Assembly (NCBI GenBank): GCA_020161295.1
Contig: JAIUOA010000019.1
Coordinates: 1-44,535, forward strand
Length of the DNA: 44,535 nucleotides
Direction: 5' to 3'
DNA from: Bacillota bacterium
GTDB lineage: Bacteria > Bacillota > Clostridia > Peptostreptococcales > Acidaminobacteraceae
The translations under genes and the position numbers were made by a program. Below are positions 32,944 to 41,104 of this stretch, in pieces (positions within the stretch are counted from its first letter, which is position 1; every line of letters begins with the position of its first letter). The notes under the pieces were generated by a model. The model saw only the letters and a program-made list of their open reading frames with translations, was not told where the DNA came from and made no database searches.

Positions 32944-34542
32944 CTAATAATCAAGTTGTTCGCATTCCTCTACCAGCACATCCACTGATGCATAACGATC
33001 AGCAGGTGAGAAGGCCATGCACTTTTGAATCACCGGGATCAGCGGCTTCATCGCCAGACTCGGCAGTTCATCATCACCTAACGTATGAAGCAGTGAAATC
33101 CGCTTATGATCCGGGTCCTCACCAGTTAGCAGGAAATACAGTGTGGCCCCGATTCCGAAGATGTCAGATGCAGCAGTGGTTTGAGAGAAGCCGTACTGCT
33201 CTGGTGCTGCGTAGCCCTTCGTACCCACGATAAAAGTATCCGTATCACGCATATCTGAAGTCTTTCTCAGCGTCTCGATGTCGATAAGTGACAGTTTCAG
33301 CGCCTCATCCAGCACGATATTATTAGGTTTTACATCTCTGCAGATGAGCGGTGGCTCTTGGCTGTGAAGATAGGATAGCGCCTCGCAAAGCTGTTTAATA
33401 ATCTTTAAAGTTTCCGCCATGCCGAAAGGACCGTTTTCCTTCACCAGCGAATAGGCATCACTACCATCAGCATATTCCTTAACGATGAAGTAATACTGTT
33501 TTCCCTCGCGCCATTTAATCATAGGCGCGATGTTCGGGTGATTTAATCCGCTTAGCACATCGAAGTTATACTGGATGCCAGGCTGCTTCTCCATGGCCTT
33601 TAGGATAAAGCGCTTACCATCAGAAAGCTGCTCGTACACATAAATCTGACTGTTCGGACCAGTGTAGATGGCGTTTTGAATCGTCACTTCATCAGAGAAG
33701 AGCTCAGGAAAGTCCATGTTATAGAGCTCAAACTCGATGCTTTTTTCAAAAGGTGTACGCCTAGGCACATCAGCTTGCTCCGCACTAAGCTGAGCTTTAA
33801 TGAGGTTTAGTTCATAGATTTTCTTAAAGTATTTATCCAGGATGACGATAGCCGCAACCCCCGCAGCCATCAGCGCCACGAAGAACGATATGAATAAAAC
33901 GGGGTGCATATCGCCATAATAAAAGCGTGGAGAGGTTAATAAAAGGAACAGAATAATCAGCACCGTGACCACTATGGTCACCACAGAAAGCGTGATTTGA
34001 TAGCGCTTAATATAAGCTTTATTAAGAATAAGCCGATACACGCGTTTTCGGATCAGAAAAAGCACCAATGCCATATAAATCAGCTGTGATAGGATCACTT
34101 GTATTAATCCGACCCACGCTTCCATTCCTATACCTGCAAATACCACAGTGTAAGATGATTCTGTTATTATCCCTAACACGATGTCCATCAAAAACAGAAT
34201 TCCCATGGCGATGGCACTGATCCACATGCTTTGACTTAAATTTATTCTACCGAAGAATGCCAGAGAGCACGTGATAATGAGTAGCGTCAGTGGAATCCTT
34301 AGAAAAGGACTGATGATGAAATAGAGTGGCAATGTCGCTGCATGGCATAGCCAGTAACCTAAAAGCTGCTTCTTACTCATGCTTTTCATCTCGGGATTGA
34401 GAAAGAGAGGAAATAGTGGCGTTACGCCTAAAATCAGCCATAGCTGTATAATCATTATCTGTATACTTACTTCCATTGATCGTATAACCCTTTCCATTAC
34501 ATAATTTAGCAGCACGCCATCAAGTCGCGCAACCGATTTCAT
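32944..34542 (-). CDS. Ser/Thr protein kinase with N-terminal multi-helix membrane sensor
   Basis: A 532-residue protein. The first ~240 residues hold about six or seven membrane helices, in an arrangement reminiscent of AgrC-type sensors, followed by a helical linker. The kinase domain (~275-530) has the ATP-site Lys (FILKAMEKQ), CRDVKPNNIVL (CRD for HRD), DIE instead of DFG (LIDIETLRKT), APEQYGFSQ and SDIFGIGATLYFLLTGEDPDH. It is the same subtype as the kinase at 11529-13511, but with the membrane part N-terminal and no outer C-terminal domain. The start at 34542 lacks a strong ribosome binding site; an in-frame ATG (MERVIRSM) at 34497 is possible. A duplicated fragment of its 3' end is at 32413-32484. 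Confidence 0.87.
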   Translation of the reverse strand: MKSVARLDGVLLNYVMERVIRSMEVSIQIMIIQLWLILGVTPLFPLFLNPEMKSMSKKQLLGYWLCHAATLPLYFIISPFLRIPLTLLIITCSLAFFGRINLSQSMWISAIAMGILFLMDIVLGIITESSYTVVFAGIGMEAWVGLIQVILSQLIYMALVLFLIRKRVYRLILNKAYIKRYQITLSVVTIVVTVLIILFLLLTSPRFYYGDMHPVLFISFFVALMAAGVAAIVILDKYFKKIYELNLIKAQLSAEQADVPRRTPFEKSIEFELYNMDFPELFSDEVTIQNAIYTGPNSQIYVYEQLSDGKRFILKAMEKQPGIQYNFDVLSGLNHPNIAPMIKWREGKQYYFIVKEYADGSDAYSLVKENGPFGMAETLKIIKQLCEALSYLHSQEPPLICRDVKPNNIVLDEALKLSLIDIETLRKTSDMRDTDTFIVGTKGYAAPEQYGFSQTTAASDIFGIGATLYFLLTGEDPDHKRISLLHTLGDDELPSLAMKPLIPVIQKCMAFSPADRYASVDVLVEECEQLDY

Positions 34543-34713
34543 TATAACTAAATTCTGTCTAAAAAGTCATCTTTCGTTTCCTTGCATTTCATTCATTCCC
34601 AGTATCTCCCTAGGACTTACAACCCATGTTGAACTGATAAAATTTTCTTACACACCTTACTAAATCGTATGATTAAAATCGCCTATATGTCCCTGTTTTG
34701 CGGCCGATCTGTA

Positions 34714-34742
34714 TTGTTACCAAACGCAAAAAATGGTATCCT
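34714..34742 (+). promoter_or_regulatory. Promoter of a very short transcription unit
   Basis: TTGTTA (34714-34719), a 17-base spacer and TATCCT (34737-34742) form a plausible sigma-A-type promoter about 45 bases ahead of a 25-codon ORF. The rest of the 427-base gap from 34543 to 34969 holds only this unit. Confidence 0.5.
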
Positions 34743-34790
34743 AAATGCGATACGCGAAATGTGAATAAATTATTAACGTGAGGATCGCTT

Positions 34791-34868
34791 ATGAGGGTCA
34801 TTAACCATCCCGAAGACGATACATATTTATGGACGGCATTACATATAAAACAGAATAGCCCATATTAA
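34791..34868 (+). CDS. Possible 25-residue small protein or leader peptide
   Basis: ATG at 34791 follows GAGGATCG with suitable spacing. It encodes MRVINHPEDDTYLW... ending in QNSPY before TAA at 34866-34868. A hairpin starts 2 bases behind the stop. The ORF, with its promoter and hairpin, forms a unit of about 170 bases. It may be a small protein, a leader peptide for the GIY-YIG gene behind it, or a small RNA with a chance ORF. Confidence 0.4.
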   Translation: MRVINHPEDDTYLWTALHIKQNSPY

Positions 34869-34869
34869 T

Positions 34870-34905
34870 TAGCTTTGGCCCGAGCCGAAGCTATTTGTCG
34901 TTTTT
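34870..34905 (+). terminator. Terminator-like hairpin behind the 25-codon ORF
   Basis: TAGCTTTGGC (34870-34879) pairs with GCCGAAGCTA (34884-34893), one G-U pair, around CCGA, followed by TTTGTCGTTTTT. The T run is interrupted, so termination may be partial. Confidence 0.65.
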
Positions 34906-34969
34906 GACTTTTCATAGGCTCCCCGTACCGCCACCCGTACAACTAACCATGTACCCACAGGGGGGAATC

Positions 34970-35470
34970 ATGCCCAGATCGTTTAAGCTGTATAACCGCT
35001 TCAGCCCGAAAATCGAAGAACTCAGAGTCGTGCCGCAGACCCCTGGCGTCGTGGTGGTGTTATCGAACTACCTCCAGGACCTGCCCGTCCCGCTGCGCAC
35101 CGCCACCTTTAACTACTATAAAAGTAGTCCCATCCTCTATATCGGCACCACGAACAACCTCCGTGCCCGTCTAAAGGATCACCTGCAGCTCACCGCGCAA
35201 AACTCCACACTGAGAAAGAGCCTCGGCACACTGCTCTCGCTGGATCGCACCTACGTCACGCGCCGCACCTACCAGTTCACCAGCGAACACGAATCCCAGC
35301 TCAATGCCTGGATCTACGACAACCTCTACTTTCTCTACCTCCCCACAGAGGACTTCGAAAGCGAAGAACTGGACCTCCTCAACACCTTCAACCCACCCAT
35401 GAACCTCCGCATCCGCGACAACCCTGTAAACGCCGAGTTCCGCGCTTATCTCACGGAGATGAGGAAATAG
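34970..35470 (+). CDS. GIY-YIG nuclease-like protein
   Basis: A 166-residue protein with a GIY-YIG-type fold: a GVVVVLSNYL strand in the GIY position, YIG in SPILYIGTTNNLRARLKDHL (with the usual Arg on the next helix), and a later Glu/Asn-rich section. Single-domain GIY-YIG proteins of this sort are common in Firmicutes, mostly without known roles in DNA repair or mobility. The ATG at 34970 is chosen because GGGGGGA lies just upstream; in-frame starts at 34950 and 34895 are possible. It is GC-richer than its surroundings, with runs of CTC/ACC codons. Confidence 0.72.
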   Translation: MPRSFKLYNRFSPKIEELRVVPQTPGVVVVLSNYLQDLPVPLRTATFNYYKSSPILYIGTTNNLRARLKDHLQLTAQNSTLRKSLGTLLSLDRTYVTRRTYQFTSEHESQLNAWIYDNLYFLYLPTEDFESEELDLLNTFNPPMNLRIRDNPVNAEFRAYLTEMRK

Positions 35471-35476
35471 GAAAAT

Positions 35477-35523
35477 AAAGGCGATAAAAAATGATGCAAA
35501 TTGTAAAGCCTTTACTGATCGCC
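35477..35523 (+). other. Two mutually exclusive hairpins between GIY-YIG and the polysaccharide cluster
   Basis: AAAGGC (35477-35482) can pair with GCCTTT (35508-35513), while the overlapping GGCGAT (35480-35485) can pair with ATCGCC (35518-35523). An extended -10, TGCTATGAT (35527-35535), follows directly and may start the polysaccharide operon. Function is unproven. Confidence 0.3.
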
Positions 35524-35634
35524 GTTTGCTATGATGATTTAGAGTGGTGCCAATGAATCCGCTGTACAGGGCGGGGGACTAGACAATTGAATATGAACAT
35601 ATTAGAAACATATCTATAGAAAGGAATTAAACAT

Positions 35635-36756
35635 ATGGCAGAGAATAAGAAGATTTGGCTCGCATCACCACATATGAGTGATGAAGGATATGAACTCGCT
35701 TACATAAATGAAGCATTTGAAACGAACTGGGTTGCCCCGCTTGGCCCCAATGTGAATGAATTTGAAAAAGAAATCGCCGCAAAGGTCGGCTCTAAACACG
35801 CAGCTGCCATGACATCAGGTACTGGCGCGATTCATCTCGCACTGAAAGCAGCAGGTGTTAAAGCTGGCGACATCGTCTTCTGTCCGACACTGACTTTTTC
35901 AGCAACTGCTAACCCGATCATATATGAAAATGCAATCCCCGTATTTATCGATAGTAACTATGAGACTTGGAATATGGATCCCGTTGCACTGGAAATGGCA
36001 TTTAAAAAGTACGAAGGCAAAGTAAAAGCCGTGTTAGTGGTTCACTTATATGGACTCTCTGCAGACATGGATCAAATCATGGAAATCTGTAACCAACATA
36101 ACGTTCCAGTGATCGAAGATGCTGCAGAATCACTGGGGACTAAATATAAAGGAAAACACACGGGTACTTTTGGTAAGTATGGTATTTTCTCTTTTAACGG
36201 TAATAAAATCATCACCACATCAGGTGGCGGTATGCTCGTATCTGATGATGAAGAAAAGGTTAAAAAAGTTCGTTTCTGGTCAACACAGTCACGTGATCAA
36301 GCTAGACACTATCAGCACAGCGAGCTCGGTTTCAACTATCGTATGAGTAACGTCGTCGCAGGAATCGGTAGAGGGCAATTAAAAGTTCTCGATCAAAGAG
36401 TAGAGAAGAAAAAGTACATCTTTGAATTCTATAAAAGAGAGCTCTCAGGACTCGAAGGATTAAGCTTTATGCCAGTAAATGAGTGGAACGCGCCAAATTA
36501 CTGGTTAAGCGTCATCACGCTAAATGGTAAGATTAAACCTCTTCAAATCATGGAAACTCTCGAAAAAGAAAACATTGAATCCAGACCCGTCTGGAAACCA
36601 ATGCACATGCAACCATTCTTCTCAGAATATGACTATATCGGTCGAAATGTTAGTGAAAAGCTGTTTGAGAATGGCGTCTGCTTACCGAGCGACACAAAAA
36701 TGACAGATGAAGAGTTAACTAAAGTCTGCCAAATCATAAAATCATTATGGAGTTAA
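35635..36756 (+). CDS. DegT/DnrJ/EryC1/StrS-family sugar aminotransferase
   Basis: A 373-residue PLP-dependent aminotransferase acting on nucleotide-linked 4-keto sugars, of the PglE/EpsN sort. The PLP lysine lies in FSFNGNKIITTSGGGM. Other marks are AMTSGTGAIHLALKAAGV, the PLP-ring Asp in PVIEDAAESLGTKY, and FNYRMSNVVAGIGRGQL. It would make an amino sugar such as UDP-4-amino-4,6-dideoxy-GlcNAc for surface glycans. The expected 4,6-dehydratase and N-acetyltransferase partners are not in the window. The ATG at 35635 follows AAGGAA. It is 9 bases ahead of the sugar transferase gene, so the two are co-transcribed. Confidence 0.92.
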   Translation: MAENKKIWLASPHMSDEGYELAYINEAFETNWVAPLGPNVNEFEKEIAAKVGSKHAAAMTSGTGAIHLALKAAGVKAGDIVFCPTLTFSATANPIIYENAIPVFIDSNYETWNMDPVALEMAFKKYEGKVKAVLVVHLYGLSADMDQIMEICNQHNVPVIEDAAESLGTKYKGKHTGTFGKYGIFSFNGNKIITTSGGGMLVSDDEEKVKKVRFWSTQSRDQARHYQHSELGFNYRMSNVVAGIGRGQLKVLDQRVEKKKYIFEFYKRELSGLEGLSFMPVNEWNAPNYWLSVITLNGKIKPLQIMETLEKENIESRPVWKPMHMQPFFSEYDYIGRNVSEKLFENGVCLPSDTKMTDEELTKVCQIIKSLWS

Positions 36757-36765
36757 TAAACCCTT

Positions 36766-37416
36766 ATGAATCAAAGTGTACAAACACCCAAAAAAGGAAT
36801 CTATAGACGATTCGTCAAACGTCCCATGGACTTTATTTTATCACTAATCGCACTAGTCATTCTCAGCCCTGTACTGCTTATCATAGCTATATTGGTTCGA
36901 AACAAATTAGGAAGTCCCGTGATCTTCAAACAGAAGCGACCAGGACTTAACGAGAAGATTTTTACCATGTATAAATTTAGAACGATGACGGATGAGAAGG
37001 ATGAGAATGGTAATTTACTACCTGACTCAGTAAGACTCACTAAGTTCGGCAGAACGCTCAGATTAACTTCACTCGATGAGTTACCAGAGCTGTTCAATAT
37101 CATAAAGGGTGATATGAGTATAGTGGGGCCGAGGCCACTTTTGATTAGTTATTTACCTTACTATACAGTTAATGAAAAATTAAGGCATACAACGAGACCT
37201 GGATTGACTGGTTTAGCACAAATAAGCGGTAGAAATTATTTGGAATGGAATAATCGTTTAGCAAAAGATATTGAATATGTTGAACGTATTAATTTCAAGA
37301 ATGACTTATTAATAATTACTAAAACCATAGTAAATATTCTAAAAAAAAGTGACATAGCTGTAGATACAAACGCTGTTGAGGGAAATTTAGCAAATATTAG
37401 AAGGAATAACAAATAA
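36766..37416 (+). CDS. Priming glycosyl-1-phosphate transferase (PglC/EpsL type)
   Basis: A 216-residue monotopic phosphoglycosyl transferase (bacterial sugar transferase, PF02397). It starts glycan assembly by moving a sugar-1-phosphate from UDP-sugar to undecaprenyl phosphate at the membrane. One N-terminal membrane helix (FILSLIALVILSPVLLIIAILV) is followed by KRPGLNEKIFTMYKFRTM, the catalytic Asp-Glu pair in LTSLDELPELFNI and IVGPRPLL, then TRPGLTGLAQISGRN. With the upstream aminotransferase it likely uses a diaminosugar such as bacillosamine. Base composition turns strongly AT-rich in the last third of the gene, at the edge of the foreign-looking cassette. Confidence 0.93.
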   Translation: MNQSVQTPKKGIYRRFVKRPMDFILSLIALVILSPVLLIIAILVRNKLGSPVIFKQKRPGLNEKIFTMYKFRTMTDEKDENGNLLPDSVRLTKFGRTLRLTSLDELPELFNIIKGDMSIVGPRPLLISYLPYYTVNEKLRHTTRPGLTGLAQISGRNYLEWNNRLAKDIEYVERINFKNDLLIITKTIVNILKKSDIAVDTNAVEGNLANIRRNNK

Positions 37417-37850
37417 AAGTAAGGATTATTTAGTGTTATTATATTTAATATTAATATATATAATTTTTTATAATTATGTTGAGCAAATTAAGCTTTTTTT
37501 TATTAAATCATCTTAGTTCAAATGTCTGATTTACAAATTATCTTTTATATATTTTTCAGTACTTGTTTCGAGTTAATATAAATTTTATTTCTAATAAAAA
37601 AATATGAATATTTACAATTTTAATCATCTGTATATTTCGATTTAATCAAATAAAAATTCTACATTATATCATGGTGAGAAATGTTTCGACTTAATAAAAT
37701 ATTTTTATTGATTCATTGAATAAACATTTTAATTTGTAAGAAATTCCTCTATATCAAAAGTTATGAGAACGGGATAGATTTGTTTGAGATTAATTTTTTA
37801 ATTAAAAGTGAAAGGAAAGTATGATTGTTATATAATAATCAGAAATTAAT
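37417..37850. other. AT-rich gap at the composition break in the polysaccharide cluster
   Basis: 434 bases with very high A+T and no supportable gene, tRNA or terminator with a clear stem. It separates the two genes with host-like beginnings from the AT-rich cassette and may hold the cassette's promoter or a decayed gene. AAGGAAAG at about 37810 is not followed by a long frame. Confidence 0.5.
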
Positions 37851-38840
37851 GTGATGCTAATGGATATATATTTTGAATACAATTACGGAAAACTATATGA
37901 AAAAATTGAAAACGGTAAATGTGAAGTTTTCAATTATGAAGACATGTACGGAAAAATTGAATATATGTTTATTAAAAGAAGAATACCTTTTAAGTATTGT
38001 AATGAAGATTTTTTTGATATTACAACTCCTTATGGTTATGGTGGTCCGAGAGTAGTTGAAAGTATCAATAATAAAAAAATTCTATTAGATAATTTTAGTA
38101 ATGCGTTTAGAGAATATTGTATTACAAATAATATAGTTAGTGAATTCGTTAGATTTCACCCATTAATCAATAATGTTAATGATTTTGAAGAATTCTATGA
38201 AATCGAGTTTAACAGAAAAACAATTGGAACTAATTTGAAAATTAGCTCTGATCCAATACAAGATGAATTTTCGAAGTCTTGCAGAAAAGAAATAAGGAAA
38301 GCATTGAATAATGAAGTAACTTTTAATGTAATTACTGATGTGAAACGAGAAGATTTAGAGCAATTTAAAGAAATTTATTTTTCTACAATGGAGCGAAATC
38401 AAGCTGCAGAGTATTATTATTTTGATGATAACTACTTTGATGACTGTTTAATTGGGCTACATGACAATATCTTATTAGTTGAAGCATGTTTTAAGAATAA
38501 AGTAATAGCTATGGGGCTATATTTTCAGCACGGAAAATTTATTCATGCACATTTATCAGGTACACTTACTGAATATTTAAATTTATCTCCTGCTTATGTG
38601 CTTAAATATGCATTAGCAAAATGGGGAAAAGAAAATGAGTTTGATATAATTCATTATGGTGGAGGAAAAACTAATCTACCTGATGACAAATTGTATCGCT
38701 TTAAAAAAAAATTTGGACAAAATACGGAATTTGATTTTTTCATTGGGAAAAAAGTATGGAATCAGAATATTTATAGTAAATTATGCGAAATAGTTAATTC
38801 GTCAAATGACAGTAATTATTTTCCAGCTTACAGAATTTGA
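37851..38840 (+). CDS. FemAB/GNAT-like (BioF2-type) acyl- or aminoacyl-transferase
   Basis: A 329-residue protein resembling the BioF2/FemAB branch of the GNAT fold. An N-terminal half (TTPYGYGGPRVVES; FVRFHPLINN) leads to a central SKSCRKEIRKALN helix, and the C-terminal half has LLVEACFKNKVIAMGLYF, HAHLSGTLTEYLNLSPAYVLKYAL and FDIIHYGGGKTNLPDD, as in peptidoglycan-bridge or sugar-modifying relatives. In this cluster it may add an acyl or aminoacyl group to a glycan sugar. The start is uncertain (GTG 37851, ATG 37854 or ATG 37860), with no good ribosome binding site. It is strongly AT-rich. Confidence 0.72.
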   Translation: MMLMDIYFEYNYGKLYEKIENGKCEVFNYEDMYGKIEYMFIKRRIPFKYCNEDFFDITTPYGYGGPRVVESINNKKILLDNFSNAFREYCITNNIVSEFVRFHPLINNVNDFEEFYEIEFNRKTIGTNLKISSDPIQDEFSKSCRKEIRKALNNEVTFNVITDVKREDLEQFKEIYFSTMERNQAAEYYYFDDNYFDDCLIGLHDNILLVEACFKNKVIAMGLYFQHGKFIHAHLSGTLTEYLNLSPAYVLKYALAKWGKENEFDIIHYGGGKTNLPDDKLYRFKKKFGQNTEFDFFIGKKVWNQNIYSKLCEIVNSSNDSNYFPAYRI

Positions 38841-38854
38841 AAAATGGTGATTTT

Positions 38855-40066
38855 ATGAATATATTATTTTTATCTTTAGCAAGTAGATTGTATAGTATCA
38901 ATGACTATGGCATTTATACAGATTTATTAAGAGAATTTAAAAAAAACGGTCATAATCTTTATATCGTTAGTCCTATTGAAAAAAGACAAGGGTCAAAATC
39001 TGAGCACTACGTCGAAGATGGTGTAGAATTCTTAAAGGTAAGAATAGGTAATATTACCAAATGTAATATCATTGAAAAAGGCATATCAACAATTTTGATA
39101 GAGAGAATTTTTCTTAAAAATATACTCACATATTTTAAAGATATTAAGTTTGATCTAATATTATATTCGACACCACCAATTACATTCGAAAAAGTGATTA
39201 GGAAAATTAAATATAGGGATAATGCAAGTACATATCTAATGCTAAAAGACATTTTTCCGCAGAATGCGGTCGACTTAGACATGTTTAGCAAATACAGTCC
39301 TATATATTTTTATTTTAGATTTAAGGAAAAAAAACTTTATAATGTTTCAGATTATATTGGATGTATGTCGCAGGAAAATATTAACTTTATAGTAAAAAAC
39401 AACCCGTATTTAGATAGAAAGAAAATTGAAATATGTTACAACTCAATTGAGCCAGTTCTATTTAATAAGGATGAAGTTGAAAAATTGCGAGTTCGAGAAA
39501 AATATAAGATTCCTAATAATAAAATTATATTTGTTTATGGTGGAAATTTAGGGAAACCTCAAGGAATTGATTTTCTTATTAATTGTATTAGAGAAAATGA
39601 AAAAAATAATAAATCATATATATTGGTTGTCGGTTCTGGGACAGAGTATTCTAAATTAGAAGCTTATTTTAAATCTGAGGTTCCAAATAATGCCAAATTA
39701 TTAAGTAGTTTAAATAAATGTGAGTATGACTCATTGGTTAACGCTTGTGATGTTGGTTTGATTTTTTTGGATTATAGATTTACTATCCCAAATTTTCCTT
39801 CACGATTATTATCATATATGCAGTCATCAATGCCAGTTTTAGCAGCCACAGATAAGAATACTGATGTTGGCAGAGTAATTTATGAAGGTGGTTTTGGATT
39901 CTGGTGTGAAAGTACGAATGAAAAAGACTTCAACAAATATTTAAATTTATTATGTGATTATGAATTAATTAATAAAATGGGTAAAAATTCAAAATTATAT
40001 TTAGAAGAATTCTATACTTCAAATAAGACGTATAAAGCGATAATTAACCATTTCGAAAATATATAA
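38855..40066 (+). CDS. wbuB: WbuB-like family 4 glycosyltransferase
   Basis: A 403-residue GT-B glycosyltransferase resembling WbuB, which transfers N-acetyl-L-fucosamine in O-antigen and capsule synthesis. N-terminal MNILFLSLASRLY and YSTPPITFEKVIRKIK, plus YLMLKDIFPQNAVDL, are typical of this branch. The C-terminal domain has IFVYGGNLGKPQGIDFLI and FPSRLLSYMQSSMPVLA. The ATG at 38855 is chosen over an upstream TTG at 38837 that overlaps the previous stop. It sits directly ahead of the three genes for UDP-L-FucNAc synthesis, which supports the assignment. Confidence 0.85.
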   Translation: MNILFLSLASRLYSINDYGIYTDLLREFKKNGHNLYIVSPIEKRQGSKSEHYVEDGVEFLKVRIGNITKCNIIEKGISTILIERIFLKNILTYFKDIKFDLILYSTPPITFEKVIRKIKYRDNASTYLMLKDIFPQNAVDLDMFSKYSPIYFYFRFKEKKLYNVSDYIGCMSQENINFIVKNNPYLDRKKIEICYNSIEPVLFNKDEVEKLRVREKYKIPNNKIIFVYGGNLGKPQGIDFLINCIRENEKNNKSYILVVGSGTEYSKLEAYFKSEVPNNAKLLSSLNKCEYDSLVNACDVGLIFLDYRFTIPNFPSRLLSYMQSSMPVLAATDKNTDVGRVIYEGGFGFWCESTNEKDFNKYLNLLCDYELINKMGKNSKLYLEEFYTSNKTYKAIINHFENI

Positions 40067-40084
40067 AAAGGGCAGGAATAAACA

Positions 40085-41104
40085 ATGTTCAATGATAAAA
40101 TACTATTAATTACTGGTGGCACAGGCTCTTTCGGTAATGCTGTAATGAAGAGGTTTTTAGATACTGAAATTAAGGAAATTCGAATTTTCTCTCGTGATGA
40201 AAAAAAGCAAGATGATATGAGAAAATTATATAAGAATGAAAAATTGAAATTTTACATAGGTGATGTTAGAGATCTAGCTAGTGTCAAAAATGCAATGCAT
40301 GGTGTTGATTACATATTTCACGCAGCTGCTCTTAAACAAGTACCATCATGTGAATTTTTTCCTCTTGAAGCGGTTAAGACAAATGTTCTTGGTACAGACA
40401 ATGTACTTACTGGCGCGATAGAGATGGGTGTAAAAAAAGTAATTTGTCTATCTACAGACAAGGCAGCATATCCGATTAATGCAATGGGTATATCAAAAGC
40501 GATGATGGAAAAAGTTTTTGTTGCAAAAGCGAAAACAGTTGATCCTGAAAAAACATTAATATGCGGCACAAGATATGGTAATGTTATGGCTTCAAGGGGA
40601 TCAGTAATTCCATTGTATATCGATCAAATTAAAAGTGGACAGCCATTAACAGTCACGGATCCAAATATGACAAGATTTTTAATGAGTCTTGACGAAGCCG
40701 TTGAACTTGTTGTTTTTGCATTTCAGAATGCTGAAGCAGGAGACATAATGGTTCAGAAATCACCTGCTTCAACTATTGGAGATTTAGCACAAGCAGTTAA
40801 GGAATTATTTAAAGTAAACAATGAAGTCAAAGTAATCGGAACTCGACATGGAGAAAAACTTTACGAGACACTTCTAACCAAAGAAGAGCATGTTGTTGCA
40901 AAAGATTTGGGCGGATTTTATAAAGTGCCAGCAGATAAACGAGATTTAAACTATGATAAATATTTTGTTGAAGGAGATCAAAACTTATCCTCTGAAGATG
41001 AGTATAATTCACATAATACAGAAAGGCTAAATGTCGAGCAGATAAAACAGAGACTTTTACAACTTGATTATGTAAGAGAACAATTGGAAAGTTGGAATAG
41101 ATAA
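40085..41104 (+). CDS. fnlA: UDP-GlcNAc 4,6-dehydratase/5-epimerase (FnlA/CapE/WbjB type)
   Basis: A 339-residue short-chain dehydrogenase/reductase that takes UDP-GlcNAc through 4,6-dehydration and C5 epimerisation, the first step to UDP-N-acetyl-L-fucosamine. The NAD(P) site is TGGTGSFGNAVMKRF. Other marks are FHAAALKQVPSCEFFP and the SDR active-site stretch AYPINAMGISKAMMEK, where Met stands in the Tyr position of YxxxK, as I recall for CapE. The C-terminus (SSEDEYNSHNTERL) is a known family tail. The ATG follows AGGAATAAAC; its stop overlaps the next ATG as TAATG. Confidence 0.92.
   Translation: MFNDKILLITGGTGSFGNAVMKRFLDTEIKEIRIFSRDEKKQDDMRKLYKNEKLKFYIGDVRDLASVKNAMHGVDYIFHAAALKQVPSCEFFPLEAVKTNVLGTDNVLTGAIEMGVKKVICLSTDKAAYPINAMGISKAMMEKVFVAKAKTVDPEKTLICGTRYGNVMASRGSVIPLYIDQIKSGQPLTVTDPNMTRFLMSLDEAVELVVFAFQNAEAGDIMVQKSPASTIGDLAQAVKELFKVNNEVKVIGTRHGEKLYETLLTKEEHVVAKDLGGFYKVPADKRDLNYDKYFVEGDQNLSSEDEYNSHNTERLNVEQIKQRLLQLDYVREQLESWNR

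Noticed and set aside
32988..33233. Plus-strand frame of 81 codons inside the kinase gene
   Set aside because: It lies opposite conserved kinase motifs and has no ribosome binding site; it is a shadow of the minus-strand gene.
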